64,000 bases of DNA from Corynebacterium efficiens YS-314. Its GTDB lineage: Bacteria > Actinomycetota > Actinomycetes > Mycobacteriales > Mycobacteriaceae. The translations under genes and the position numbers were made by a program. Shown piece after piece: positions 9,901 through 18,384 of the stretch. The stretch covers positions 2,046,001 through 2,110,000 of the forward strand of contig NC_004369.1 of assembly GCF_000011305.1 (NCBI RefSeq), read 5' to 3'. Each line of letters opens with the position of its first letter. The stretch's first letter is position 1. Under the pieces are notes generated by a model, which saw only the letters and a list, made by a program, of their open reading frames with translations, was not told the origin of the DNA and made no database searches.

Positions 9901-11276
9901 ATAGGAGCGTGACCGTTTCCGTGACCACCCTGGCAGGTGTCATGGTAGTAGTCCCATCAGCGTCTTGTCTGTCTGAAGCTCCGGATATGTGGATCCCCCG
10001 TGTCCCACCGCTTCAGAAAGCCCGTGAACATCATGCCCACACCAACCATTGACCTTGCTGGCCCCGTAGCCGGCATCGATACGCACACCGATACCCACAC
10101 CGTGGCCATCGTGACCGAGACTGGTAAACATCTGGCGACCGATACCTTTCCCACCACCAGCAACGGATACCAGCAGGTCACCGAGTTCCTCTCAGCTTAC
10201 AGCGTCGTAGCTGCGGGGATAGAAGGTACTAACTCCTACGGAGCTGGTCTGACCCGGCATCTTATTGGCCATGGACATGTAGTTTTCGAGGTTTTGCGTC
10301 CTACCCGTGCCCTTCGACGCCGGGATGGCAAATCAGACCCTGTTGATGCACTCGCCGCCGCCCGGCAGGTGCTCACCGGTCAAGCACTCAGCATCCCGAA
10401 AGACACCACCGGGCCAGTGGAGTCACTGCGCATGCTCCAGATTACCCGCCATCAACTGGTCGCCACGGCGGCAAAACTATTGACTCTCATCAAGTCTCTG
10501 CTGGTCACGGCCCCCGTGACTGTTCGGCAGCGTTATGCGACGATGACGACCACCACCCTGGTTATGACATTGTCGCGGTGCCGCCCACCCGCAGATGTCA
10601 CTGATCCCGTCAATGGCACCTTAACCAGTTTGAAGAGCTTGGCTACCACCTACAACATGCTGCGGGCGCAATGCGATGAACTCGATAACAAGATCACCGA
10701 TCTGGTCGAGGTCATCAATCCCGCGATGACACAAATTTTCGGCTGCAGGGCTGTTACTGCCGCAGAATTGCTGGTGAGCCTCGGTGAGAATCCACAACGG
10801 ATCCGATCACAGGCTGCGTTGGCTCATCTGTGGGGCGTTGCACCTATCCCGGCGAGCTCAGGGCGGACGAACCGACACCGGTTAAATAGAGGGGGTGATC
10901 GCCAAGCCAACGCAGCACTGCACCGCATAGTCCTGGTCAGGATGCGTCACGATGAACGCACCAGGGACTATGTTCAACGTCGAATCAAAGAAGGGTTGTC
11001 GAAGAAAGAAATCATGCGGTGCTTAAAACGCGCCATCGTCCGAGAGATCTATCAAGTGCTGTGTCTGGGGCGACCTGTGAGACAATCCAGTGGGTTGCGT
11101 AGCGATGAATTCAGAGCTCTGCGCTCGAAAAAAGGGCTTTCACAAACCCAAGTCGCCAAGAAACTTGGATGCGCTCCAGCAAGAATTAGCGATATTGAAA
11201 CCGGCAAGCGTCGACTATCGGAGTTGAAGTTAACCTACGAAGAATTCCTTAAAACTGCTTGACACACCATAGGAGC
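9901..11276 (+). mobile_element. IS110-family insertion sequence
   Basis: The octamer ATAGGAGC occurs at 9901-9908 and again at 11269-11276, 1368 bp apart, bracketing one IS110 transposase gene. IS110 elements lack ordinary inverted repeats and recombine at short core sequences, so these octamers are my proposed boundaries. The 132-bp left end (9901-10032) is non-coding, while only 14 bp follow the stop codon. In the IS110 subgroup the left end encodes the bridge RNA that pairs with target and donor, so this leader is the place to look. Boundaries are inferred from the repeat and the expected element length. Confidence 0.65.
10033..11262 (+). CDS. IS110-family DEDD transposase with C-terminal Xre-type HTH
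   Basis: The N-terminal RuvC-like DEDD domain shows Asp in GIDTHTDTH, Glu in AGIEGTNSYG, and the Asp pair in RDGKSDPVDALAAAR. The C-terminal Tnp-IS110 serine domain is marked by PIPASSGRTNRHRLNRGGD. After it, a separate segment of about 55 residues (SDEFRALRSKKGLSQTQVAK onward, through ISDIETGKRRLSE) reads as an Xre/Cro helix-turn-helix, an unusual appendage for this family. The gene is intact. The ATG at 10033 is chosen; a GTG at 10000 is in frame. Confidence 0.9.
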   Translation: MPTPTIDLAGPVAGIDTHTDTHTVAIVTETGKHLATDTFPTTSNGYQQVTEFLSAYSVVAAGIEGTNSYGAGLTRHLIGHGHVVFEVLRPTRALRRRDGKSDPVDALAAARQVLTGQALSIPKDTTGPVESLRMLQITRHQLVATAAKLLTLIKSLLVTAPVTVRQRYATMTTTTLVMTLSRCRPPADVTDPVNGTLTSLKSLATTYNMLRAQCDELDNKITDLVEVINPAMTQIFGCRAVTAAELLVSLGENPQRIRSQAALAHLWGVAPIPASSGRTNRHRLNRGGDRQANAALHRIVLVRMRHDERTRDYVQRRIKEGLSKKEIMRCLKRAIVREIYQVLCLGRPVRQSSGLRSDEFRALRSKKGLSQTQVAKKLGCAPARISDIETGKRRLSELKLTYEEFLKTA

Positions 11277-11295
11277 ATCACGACGGTGTGTTCAA

Positions 11296-12198
11296 TCAGG
11301 CGGCAAGGTCCAGCGTAGAGGCGCAGGCAGTCTCGTAGTCAAGCGGGGATCGGTACGCGAGTGCGGAGTGTCTCCGACTGGTGTTATAGCGCACGATCCA
11401 CCGGAAGACGTCCTGGCGGCATGCGGACGCGCTCGACCACCGCTTCGCGCCTTGCAGCGTCTCTCGCTTCAGCGTGGCGTTGAGAGCCTCGGCCAGCGCG
11501 TTGTCCGCGCTCGATCCGATCCGGCCCATCGACTGGATCACCCCCAGCTGGCGGCACGTCGCCTGGAACGCCGACGACGTGTACTGGCGACCGTGATCCG
11601 TATGCATAATCGATCGGGATATATCTCCTCTGTTGTTGAATGCGTGATGAAGCGCGTCTTCCACGAGACTCGTGCGCATGTGATCGGCGATTGACCAGCC
11701 CACGATCCTCTTCGAGCACACATCGATGACCGTTGCCAGATACAGATTCTTCCCCTCCGTCCCGTACGGCAGATACGTGATATCGCCGACGAATCTTGCA
11801 CCCGGCTCGGAGGCAGTGAAGTCCCGCTCGAGCAGGTCCGGGAACACCTGGGCGGCGGGATCTCCGACGGTCGTTCGGAACGGCTTGCGCAGATGCACAC
11901 CGACCAGATTGTGGTCACGCATCAGGCGAGCGACTCGCTTGTGGTTCACCGGACCAACGACGCGCGGATCACACGCGAGTTCCGCAGTCATCCGCCGGTA
12001 CCCGTACGTGCGATCCCGCTCCACATGGACCTCGCGCATCCGGGCGACCAGCTGCGCGTCAGCCCCCTCTCGACGCTGCCGCGCAGCGCGGGAGGCACGC
12101 CACTTGTAGAACGAGGATCGTTGAAGGCCCAGCAGCTGGCACATCCGCTTCACCCTGTGGGCGTGATGGTGGTCCTCGACGAACTGGAAGCGGATCAC
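11296..12198 (-). CDS. IS3-family transposase OrfB (integrase core)
   Basis: The 300-residue protein has an HTH_21 N-terminal region and an rve integrase domain. The catalytic triad is visible as Asp in FVGDITYLP, Asp in MHTDHGRQYTS, and Glu in NALAEALNATLKRE, 35 residues apart as expected for a DDE enzyme. Its start overlaps the OrfA stop as ATGA, with OrfB in the -1 frame, so either coupled translation or frameshifting could give OrfB or an OrfAB fusion. No interrupting stop is present, so it may be active. Confidence 0.92.
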   Translation of the reverse strand: MIRFQFVEDHHHAHRVKRMCQLLGLQRSSFYKWRASRAARQRREGADAQLVARMREVHVERDRTYGYRRMTAELACDPRVVGPVNHKRVARLMRDHNLVGVHLRKPFRTTVGDPAAQVFPDLLERDFTASEPGARFVGDITYLPYGTEGKNLYLATVIDVCSKRIVGWSIADHMRTSLVEDALHHAFNNRGDISRSIMHTDHGRQYTSSAFQATCRQLGVIQSMGRIGSSADNALAEALNATLKRETLQGAKRWSSASACRQDVFRWIVRYNTSRRHSALAYRSPLDYETACASTLDLAA

Positions 12199-12560
12199 CA
12201 GGTCGTCTCTGCCGCGAAATATTTCGTGGCCTTCTGCAGGATCGCCCGCTCTTCCGTGAGCCGGTCAACGTCTCCGCGCAGCGAAGTTCTCTCCTCACGC
12301 AATGCCGCGTTCTCGACGCGCAGGCGTGCCAACTCCTCCTCGGCCGTCTCCGGCTCGCCACTGGCACCGTCCGGATGTGTCGGCACCCTTCCGGCCGCCT
12401 TGCGGGCCTTGTGGACCCACGTCTTCAGCGCGCCGCGAGAGATTCCCAGATCTGCCGCGGTCCTCGAGTAGGACAGCTCCGGGCGCGACTCGTACAGCGC
12501 TACTGCGTCTGCTTTGAACTCAGCGGAATACATGTTCGTAGGCATTGTGGTCACTCGCAT
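12195..12560 (-). CDS. IS3-family transposase OrfA
   Basis: The 121-residue protein has an N-terminal helix-turn-helix (YSAEFKADAVALYESRPEL, then GISRGALKTWVHKAR) and a C-terminal leucine-zipper-like coiled coil (EEELARLRVENAALREERTS). Both are standard for OrfA, which binds the IS ends and multimerises with OrfB. An in-frame ATG at 12545 (MPTNMYSAEF) is an alternative start. Confidence 0.9.
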   Translation of the reverse strand: MRVTTMPTNMYSAEFKADAVALYESRPELSYSRTAADLGISRGALKTWVHKARKAAGRVPTHPDGASGEPETAEEELARLRVENAALREERTSLRGDVDRLTEERAILQKATKYFAAETTW

Positions 12561-12680
12561 TCTCCGGCCCAGTATGGGCCAGGCTCAGCGTGTCCACCAC
12601 CCGGGGTTCAGGCCCTTCCGTGCGCGATCGCGACACTGGTCATCGCAGTACCGCCGTCGCTTCGGGTCGTGTCCGATAGC

Positions 12681-14123
12681 GTGGTGTATCTGTAACTGCC
12701 GGTAGGCGACCCCATGAACACATGAGGCGACCACCGCAGGTACCTTTCGACTCAACTCTCACATCTCCTCGAAAGGGACATCAACGATGGCCGCTGGCCC
12801 TTATTCTATCGACCCCACCACCTACCTTGACGAACTGCTCGCCCAAGCATCCCCTGATCTCATGCGCGAGATGCTCCAAGGCTTCATCAACCAGATTCTC
12901 TCGACCCAGGCCGACCAGGTGTGTGGCGGGCGATTACGCCACCGTCTCCCAGGACCGGGTGAACACCCGCAACGGGTACCGCCATAGGGACTTCGACACC
13001 CGAGTCGGCACCGTTGACGTCGCCGTCCCGAAACTACGCACCGGATCGTTCTTCCCCGACTGGTTGCTGGAACGGCGCACGAGGGCTGAACGAGCGCTGA
13101 CCACCGTGATTGCCACGTGTTATTTGAAGGGTGTGTCCACCCGGCGGATGAACGACTTGGTCGCCACCCTAGGCATCAACAACCTGTCGAAATCCCAGGT
13201 GTCCGACATGGCCAAGGATCTCGATGTCATGGTCGAAGATTTTAGAACCAGACCCCTTGATACCGGCCCCTACCTCTACGTTTCCTGTGACGCCCTGACC
13301 ATGAAGGTGAGGGAAGGCGGACGGGTGGTGAAAACCTCTGTCCTGCTGGCTACCGGGGTCAATGCCGAAGGCTATCGGGAATTACTCGGTATGCAAGTCG
13401 CCACAGCCGAGTCCGTGGCATCGTGGACTTGGGTTCTTCCGGGACCTCAAGGCCCGAGGGGTCAACGAGGTCTATTTGGTTACCAGTGACGCTCACCTGG
13501 GGATCCAGCATGCGATCGGGGAGGTCCTGCCGAATGCCTCCTGGCAGCGGTGTCGCACGCACTTTTCCAAGAACTTGTACGGGATGGTGCCGAAAACACA
13601 GTGGCCAACTCATGATCGGCGATGTTCCACACGATTTTCCAGCAGCCTGATGCGGCATCGGTGTGGGCTCAGGCCAGGGATGTGGTGGAGTTCTGTCAGC
13701 AGAAGTTCCCGGATGTGGCCGATTACCTGGAGGAAGCCTTGGATGAGCTGCTGGCGTTCACGAACGCACCGAAGGCGGTGTGGACCAAGGTCTGGTCGAA
13801 TAACCCCACCGAACGGCTCAATCGTGAAATCCGCCGGCGTACCGATGTTGTGGGGATCTTCCCGAACCGTGACGCTGTCGTGCGCCTGGTCGGTGCTGTG
13901 CTCGCGGAACAGCATGATGATTGGATCGAAGCAGAAGCGGTACATGTCGTTGACGAGCTTGAAACAGACCAGGGCGATGATGACGGCGAACATCATCGAT
14001 GCGGAGGCTGCTGCATCTGAGGTTACGCGGAGGGATGCGGCATGAACCAGTGTCTGCATTTAGCTCGTGATGGTCCGTGAGGTCGTTGCGCTGCTTGTTT
14101 TATCGAAAGGGCAGATACACCAC
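12681..14123 (+). mobile_element. IS256-family insertion sequence with perfect 12-bp terminal repeats, inactivated
   Basis: The 12-mer GTGGTGTATCTG at 12681-12692 is repeated exactly in inverted orientation at 14112-14123. Between the repeats lies one IS256/mutator transposase, split by frameshifts. The 1443-bp length fits the family. Flanking 8-bp segments (CCGATAGC and TCGCGCGG) do not match, so the 8-9 bp target duplication usual for IS256 elements is absent, suggesting later rearrangement. Confidence 0.82.
12787..14020 (+). pseudogene. IS256-family (mutator) transposase, three frameshifts
   Basis: The protein can be followed through four frame segments: MAAGPYSIDPTTYLDELLAQ to about 12925; CVAGDYATVSQDRVNTRNGY to about 13425, with catalytic Asp in YVSCDALTMKVREGG; FFRDLKARGVNEVYLVTSDA to about 13605, with the second Asp in VTSDAHLG; and MFHTIFQQPDAASVWAQARD to the stop at 14020, with the Glu region NNPTERLNREIRRR. 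All catalytic motifs remain but are never in one frame, so the transposase should be dead unless supplied in trans. Confidence 0.88.
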
Positions 14124-14167
14124 TCGCGCGGACTTGACCCCGTGGCAGGTGCATACAGGGATAGGTT

Positions 14168-14707
14168 TCACTCACAGGAGGCGGAAAAATCAGCTTCGGC
14201 TATGGCGACGTTGCGAATTAGCTCCTCGCCACCCACCCACTCATTGATCAGCACCTCACCCGGCGCGAGCGCTGCTATCTCACTCATGGTCGCCGAAACC
14301 TGCGGAATGGCCTCATCCTTGCCCGCCACGGACCCACCGGTGATGACTGACGAGATGATGAGCAGATCTGGGCTCTCCCGGGGTTCGAGAGGTTGTTCCA
14401 CCCGCCAGGGTGATTTCGGGGCAAGCATGTTCACGGCAAATCTGCCCTGCTGCGGTTGATCGGTGACCACCGTCCCCAGGGTGGGATTAACTTCACTGCC
14501 CTGTAGATTCTCTCTGCCCGCCACGATGTCGATCTCGACGGCGGCATAATCGCAGGTATCAACGTGAACCATTAGCTCGCCGCGCTCATTCAGGGAAAAG
14601 GCAGTGTCACCCCGAACATCAGCGGTGATGAGATTGCCGCAGGACACCACTCCGGTGGCCAATACTGTCAATGCCACACCAGCTGCATGAGTGAGGGAAC
14701 GTTTCAT
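14168..14707 (-). CDS. Predicted lipoprotein of unknown function
   Basis: The 179-residue protein starts MKRSLTHAAGVALTVLATGV and continues into a VVSC lipobox, so it should be exported and lipid-anchored at the membrane. The rest is soluble with several Cys residues (DTCDYA and a terminal SCE), which could form a disulfide. No family was recognised. It is the first intact gene after the IS island. Its product would be processed by Lgt, encoded at 58.7 kb. Confidence 0.7.
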   Translation of the reverse strand: MKRSLTHAAGVALTVLATGVVSCGNLITADVRGDTAFSLNERGELMVHVDTCDYAAVEIDIVAGRENLQGSEVNPTLGTVVTDQPQQGRFAVNMLAPKSPWRVEQPLEPRESPDLLIISSVITGGSVAGKDEAIPQVSATMSEIAALAPGEVLINEWVGGEELIRNVAIAEADFSASCE

Positions 14708-14821
14708 TCCTCAAACCTAACAGCCCAGGTTGATCCTTTTGGGGGAAGAGAAAATTATTGTGTGCGTGGCGGGCTTACCGAGTGGACTCGGAATCTCCCC
14801 GAACAAGCCTGTCCCCTCGGG

Positions 14822-15091
14822 AATAACGAGTGTATCCATGGTAAGCGACACCCAGGCCGCGGCAAGGTTGTCCACCATGTCGATGACCTCTGGGTGATCG
14901 CGCCCATCAGCGGAGCGAGCCAGCCGAACACCGCAAGCCCCATGTCTTCCGATCATGGTCTGCAGTGCATCCCGACGCAGGTGAGCGCCCGCGTAGATGA
15001 GGTTGCCCAAACGCTCCAGAACGCTTCCGTGAAAATCTAGGATCACCGCATCGGCGGCCTCAATGGCCACACCTGTTTCCCCCGGCCGCAT
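14822..15091 (-). pseudogene. Decayed C-terminal fragment of a P1B-type ATPase
   Basis: The segment reads VAIEAADAVILDFHGSVLER, then LGNLIYAGAHLRRDALQTMI; after a frameshift, GLAVFGWLAPLMGAIT; and after a second shift back, EVIDMVDNLAAAWV. These blocks align in order with the last 90 residues of the ATPase at 3649-5553 ([59 protein letters not shown]). The rest of the pump is missing. It is a relic of a second, related metal ATPase. Confidence 0.82.
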
Positions 15092-15270
15092 AGTGGGGCC
15101 GGTGAAACCGCCCCGGGCGATGAAGAGCTCCTAAAACCTCTCCGATTGTTGTGGCAGGGCACCTTTGATGCTGGTTACCGTGGATCTCCCCAAGTTATCC
15201 CGGAAACATTCACCACTTCAAGCCGGATAGTTTCACCGTATCAGATCAACTACCACTAATTATCAAGCCG
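15092..15270. other. Intergenic gap after the ATPase relic
   Basis: No coding sequence, hairpin or regulator site that I can support was seen in this AT-richer segment. It may hold further eroded ATPase sequence at its left edge. Confidence 0.3.
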
Positions 15271-15642
15271 TCAGTTACCGTGCTGCCACGCGCACGCGGC
15301 GTTGACTCCGGGCTCGGTGGCACCCTCGAGGGAGGTGCCGTACCAGTAGGCACCCTCCGGCAGGTTCTTCACCACCATCTTCGTGAGGTCCTTCAGTGCT
15401 GCGTCCGACTCCCCGTTGACCACCACGCGGTGGAGTACCTCCGTGATCGGTGGGTATCCCGCCATCTGGGAGAACTGGGTGACCAGCATGTTGTCGGGTT
15501 CGCAGGTGAGGTCGACAACCTGGGCGTGGATCTCCGACACCTGGTATCCGGCCTGCGTGAGTCCCTCGGGCATGGTGTCGATGGCCTCGGTTAGTTCCGT
15601 GGGTCGGATGAGGATGTTGAGGTCGGTGGATACGGTACGCAT
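15271..15642 (-). CDS. Conserved hypothetical protein
   Basis: The 123-residue soluble protein begins MRTVSTDLNILIRPTELTEA. I chose this ATG because AAGGAGG lies seven bases upstream; the longer frame from 15678 has no such signal. No membrane segment or known motif was found. It stands alone between the ATPase relic and a DedA-like gene on the same strand. Confidence 0.65.
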   Translation of the reverse strand: MRTVSTDLNILIRPTELTEAIDTMPEGLTQAGYQVSEIHAQVVDLTCEPDNMLVTQFSQMAGYPPITEVLHRVVVNGESDAALKDLTKMVVKNLPEGAYWYGTSLEGATEPGVNAACAWQHGN

Positions 15643-15714
15643 GGTAGCCTCCTTCAGACTTCGTTGGTTGATGCCCACGCTACCCGTCTGTCCATATCCG
15701 TAACAGGGACCCTC

Positions 15715-16455
15715 CTACTTCTTGGCCACCTGTTTGCGTGCCCGGTAGATGGCCACGCCCACCAGTGCCAGGGTGATCCACAGCAGGTACCGGTTGATCA
15801 CATTGACCACGTCGAGCACCTGCTCACCGAAGGTGTAACCCAACCACATCATCAGGCCGTTGACCACCAGGATGCACACCACATTCCAGGCCAGCATGAT
15901 GCTGAACCTGATCTTGAGCAGGCCGGCGACCGCATTGAGGATGGTGCCCGGCACCGGTCCCGGCAGGTAACCCAGGGGCACCAGGCCGATTACCCAGGCG
16001 TACATGGTGGAGGATTCCTTCTCCACGGCTGTGCGGAACATTCGGTGGGCACGCGGCATGTACTGCAGGGACATATCAATGAACTCCATGCCCCAGCGCC
16101 TGCCCATGAGCCAGTAGACGGGCATGAACTTCACCGCCCCCACCACGGTGCACAGCAGGTAGACCCAGAACACCCCGTTGCCCACGGAGGCGTTGGCACC
16201 ACCGACCACGGCGCTGGTGTAACCACCGACCAGCAGGGTGTAGGCCAGCGGGTGGGTGAGCAGCCAGGCACGCAGGGGGATCATGCAGATGGAGTACACC
16301 GCCATGGCCATGAGGAGGATGAACAGGACGATGTCCATCTTCTCCGGGTTGGAGAGGAACTTCGGCAGCTCCGGCTCGGGCTTGGTCGCCGGGGCAGGTG
16401 TGCCGACAGGTTGCTCATCGACGTGTCCTGCGGTGTCATCGGGCTTCTCGGTCAC
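15715..16455 (-). CDS. DedA/VTT-like membrane protein
   Basis: The 246-residue protein has a Pro-rich soluble N-terminus (about 40 residues) and five or six hydrophobic segments. The central region (YWLMGRRWGMEFIDMSL, then GLVPLGYLPGPVPGTILNAV) matches the SNARE-associated/VTT fold of DedA proteins, many of which act in lipid or small-solute transport across the membrane. It lies 41 bp downstream of trmD and may be read through from it. The substrate is unknown. Confidence 0.7.
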   Translation of the reverse strand: MTEKPDDTAGHVDEQPVGTPAPATKPEPELPKFLSNPEKMDIVLFILLMAMAVYSICMIPLRAWLLTHPLAYTLLVGGYTSAVVGGANASVGNGVFWVYLLCTVVGAVKFMPVYWLMGRRWGMEFIDMSLQYMPRAHRMFRTAVEKESSTMYAWVIGLVPLGYLPGPVPGTILNAVAGLLKIRFSIMLAWNVVCILVVNGLMMWLGYTFGEQVLDVVNVINRYLLWITLALVGVAIYRARKQVAKK

Positions 16456-16496
16456 GCATGATCCTTAGGGTGTGAAGGGGAGTATCCGCAGTGATG

Positions 16497-17363
16497 TTAG
16501 TCCAGTCCGAGTACTTTGCGGTCCTCGGTGGTGAGCTCCACGGCGTCGAGAAGCTCGGGTCGCACCCGCTGGGTGCGCAACAACGCCTGGTCACGCCGCC
16601 ACCGGTCCACCCTGGCGTGGTTGCCGGAGAACAGCACCTCGGGCACGTCCAGACCGCGCCAGGTCCGTGGTTTGGTGTACGACGGGCCCTCGAGCAGCCC
16701 GTCGGAGAAGCTGTCCTCCTCGTGGGACCGGCGGTTGCCCAGCACACCGGGGATCAGGCGGACCACGGCCTCGGCGATGACCAGGACCGCCACCTCACCT
16801 CCGATGAGCACATAATCACCGATGGAGACCTCACGCACGCGGTAACGGTTGCGTGCATCCTCGATGACGCGCTGGTCAATGCCCTCATAGCGGCCACACG
16901 CGAACACGATGTGGTTCTCATTCGACCACGCCTGCGCATCGGCCTGCGTGAACGGCTTGCCGGCCGGGGTGGGCACGAGCAGCAGGGGCAGGTCGGCATC
17001 CTCACCCTCATAGGCGTGCTTGTCGACGCCCGCCAGCTCGTCGTGACGCGCGACGTTTCTGTGCGGGGTTGCGGACTCCAGTTCCCAGCCGGCGACCCTG
17101 CCCGCGGCAACGTCATCCAGCGCCGGTCCCCACACCTCCGGTTTCATCACCATGCCGGGCCCACCACCATAGGGGGTGTCATCGACGGCCTTGTGCCCAC
17201 CGGTGGCCCAGTCACGCAGATCATGGACACCGACCTCGAGATACCCATCCTCAATGGCCTTGCCCAGCAGGGCGTGGCGCAGCGGGTCGAGGTATTCCGG
17301 GAAGATGGACACCACGTCCAGACGCAGACGGCGATTATCGGTGTTGTTGTTGGCACTAGTCAC
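16497..17363 (-). CDS. trmD: tRNA (guanine37-N1)-methyltransferase
   Basis: TrmD methylates G37 next to the anticodon and prevents frameshifting. The trefoil-knot SPOUT signatures are present: DVVSIFPEYLDPL, YGGGPGMVMKPE, FACGRYEGIDQRV, and SIGDYVLIGGEVAVLV. The longest frame starts with TTG at 17372. I chose the GTG at 17363 because TAGATT lies exactly seven bases upstream, as for leaderless corynebacterial mRNAs. It lies 36 bp after rimM, in the usual rpsP-rimM-trmD neighbourhood. Confidence 0.97.
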   Translation of the reverse strand: MTSANNNTDNRRLRLDVVSIFPEYLDPLRHALLGKAIEDGYLEVGVHDLRDWATGGHKAVDDTPYGGGPGMVMKPEVWGPALDDVAAGRVAGWELESATPHRNVARHDELAGVDKHAYEGEDADLPLLLVPTPAGKPFTQADAQAWSNENHIVFACGRYEGIDQRVIEDARNRYRVREVSIGDYVLIGGEVAVLVIAEAVVRLIPGVLGNRRSHEEDSFSDGLLEGPSYTKPRTWRGLDVPEVLFSGNHARVDRWRRDQALLRTQRVRPELLDAVELTTEDRKVLGLD

Positions 17364-17399
17364 GGCATTCAATCTACCAATGCCCGCCGTGACCCCCGA

Positions 17400-17909
17400 C
17401 TAGAGATCCAGCAGGCCGTCCGGTGGGGTGATCGTGGCGGTCCCTGCTTCCAGGTCCACCTCGGGAACAATGGCGTGGACGAACGGGATGAGCACCTCCT
17501 TGCCGGAGGTCAGTTCCACCTCGAGGATCTCACCGGCGGGGCCGTGCATCACGCCGGTGACCACACCGATATCCGCGCCGTCGTGGATGATGCGCAGGCC
17601 CTCCAGCTCATGGTCGTAGAATCCCTCCTCGTCATCCTCGCGTTCCAGGGGTGGGGCGAAGAAGCGGGTGCCCCGGAGGGAGTCCGCCGCGGTGCGGTCC
17701 GGGATCTCCTCGAACTTGATGAGCAGGCGTCCCTGGTGGGCGCGGGCGGTGTCGATGGTGAGGGTGTGTTCCCGGCCCGTCTGCCTGCCGTGCAGCACCT
17801 CACCCGGGGCGTAACGGATATCGGGATCATCGGTGGTCACCTCGACCACGACCTCCCCCCTGATGCCGTGGGACTTGATCACTCTGCCGATCTGCAGCTC
17901 TGTCGTCAT
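17400..17909 (-). CDS. rimM: Ribosome maturation factor RimM
   Basis: The 169-residue protein begins MTTELQIGRVIKSHGIRGEV, the standard RimM N-terminal barrel, and has the C-terminal PRC-barrel (EGFYDHELEGLRI, then IPFVHAIVPEVDLE). RimM binds S19 and helps mature the 30S head. The ATG at 17909 follows TAGAAT by eight bases, implying a leaderless promoter; the longer frame to 17987 adds a non-conserved extension. It is the first gene of the rimM-trmD unit. Confidence 0.96.
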   Translation of the reverse strand: MTTELQIGRVIKSHGIRGEVVVEVTTDDPDIRYAPGEVLHGRQTGREHTLTIDTARAHQGRLLIKFEEIPDRTAADSLRGTRFFAPPLEREDDEEGFYDHELEGLRIIHDGADIGVVTGVMHGPAGEILEVELTSGKEVLIPFVHAIVPEVDLEAGTATITPPDGLLDL

Positions 17910-18021
17910 GGGTAGAAATTCTAGGCCACCGGGCGGGGGTCGGTGTACACCGCGCCCTCCATGTCTGGGACTACGGTGGGAGGTCACGAACCCGGATCAA
18001 CGTAGTGAGGAGACCGAAGAC

Positions 18022-18384
18022 ATGAACACCGACATCCCGGGCCTGAGCGTGGTAGAACTCCCCGACACCGTGGCCACCCCGGATCCGGGGCGCACCCTCC
18101 CGGCCACGAGGCGCATCCTCAAGGCCGAGGGGGTGGATCTGATCAGTTTCACCTTCTCCCCCGGCCAGGTCCTCGGGGAGCACCACACGGCCCATCCCGT
18201 CACCATCCAGTGTCTTGACGGGGAGATCGATCTCGTCCTGGCGGACACCACGGTGCGCCTGCGGCAGGGCACCCTGCTGCATCTCGAGGCGGGCATCACC
18301 CACCACGTCCAGGCCACCCCGGAGGCCACGGAACCGGCCACGATCCTGGTCAGTCTGCTCACCGGACACCGGGAGGTGAAGTAG
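18022..18384 (+). CDS. Cupin-fold protein, first of a tandem pair
   Basis: The 120-residue protein has one cupin domain: FSPGQVLGEHHTAHPVTI carries candidate His ligands, and LRQGTLLHLEAGITHHVQA is the second cupin motif. It is divergent from rimM. A GAGGAG ribosome-binding site precedes the ATG. Its stop TAG abuts the ATG of a second cupin gene, so the two are co-translated. Function is unknown; small single-domain cupins often bind a metal and a small ligand. Confidence 0.8.
   Translation: MNTDIPGLSVVELPDTVATPDPGRTLPATRRILKAEGVDLISFTFSPGQVLGEHHTAHPVTIQCLDGEIDLVLADTTVRLRQGTLLHLEAGITHHVQATPEATEPATILVSLLTGHREVK

Larger units (their letters stand above)
11285..12598 (-). mobile_element. Complete-looking IS3-family insertion sequence
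   Basis: Two overlapping genes, OrfA and OrfB, lie on the minus strand between weakly similar ends (plus-strand GGTGTGTTCAATCAGGC at the left and GGCTCAGCGTGTCCACC at the right). The end match is imperfect, so the boundaries are approximate, and no clear 3-4 bp target duplication was found. The element begins only about 8 bp past the right end of the IS110 element, so one inserted beside the other or a hotspot was reused. Confidence 0.65.
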
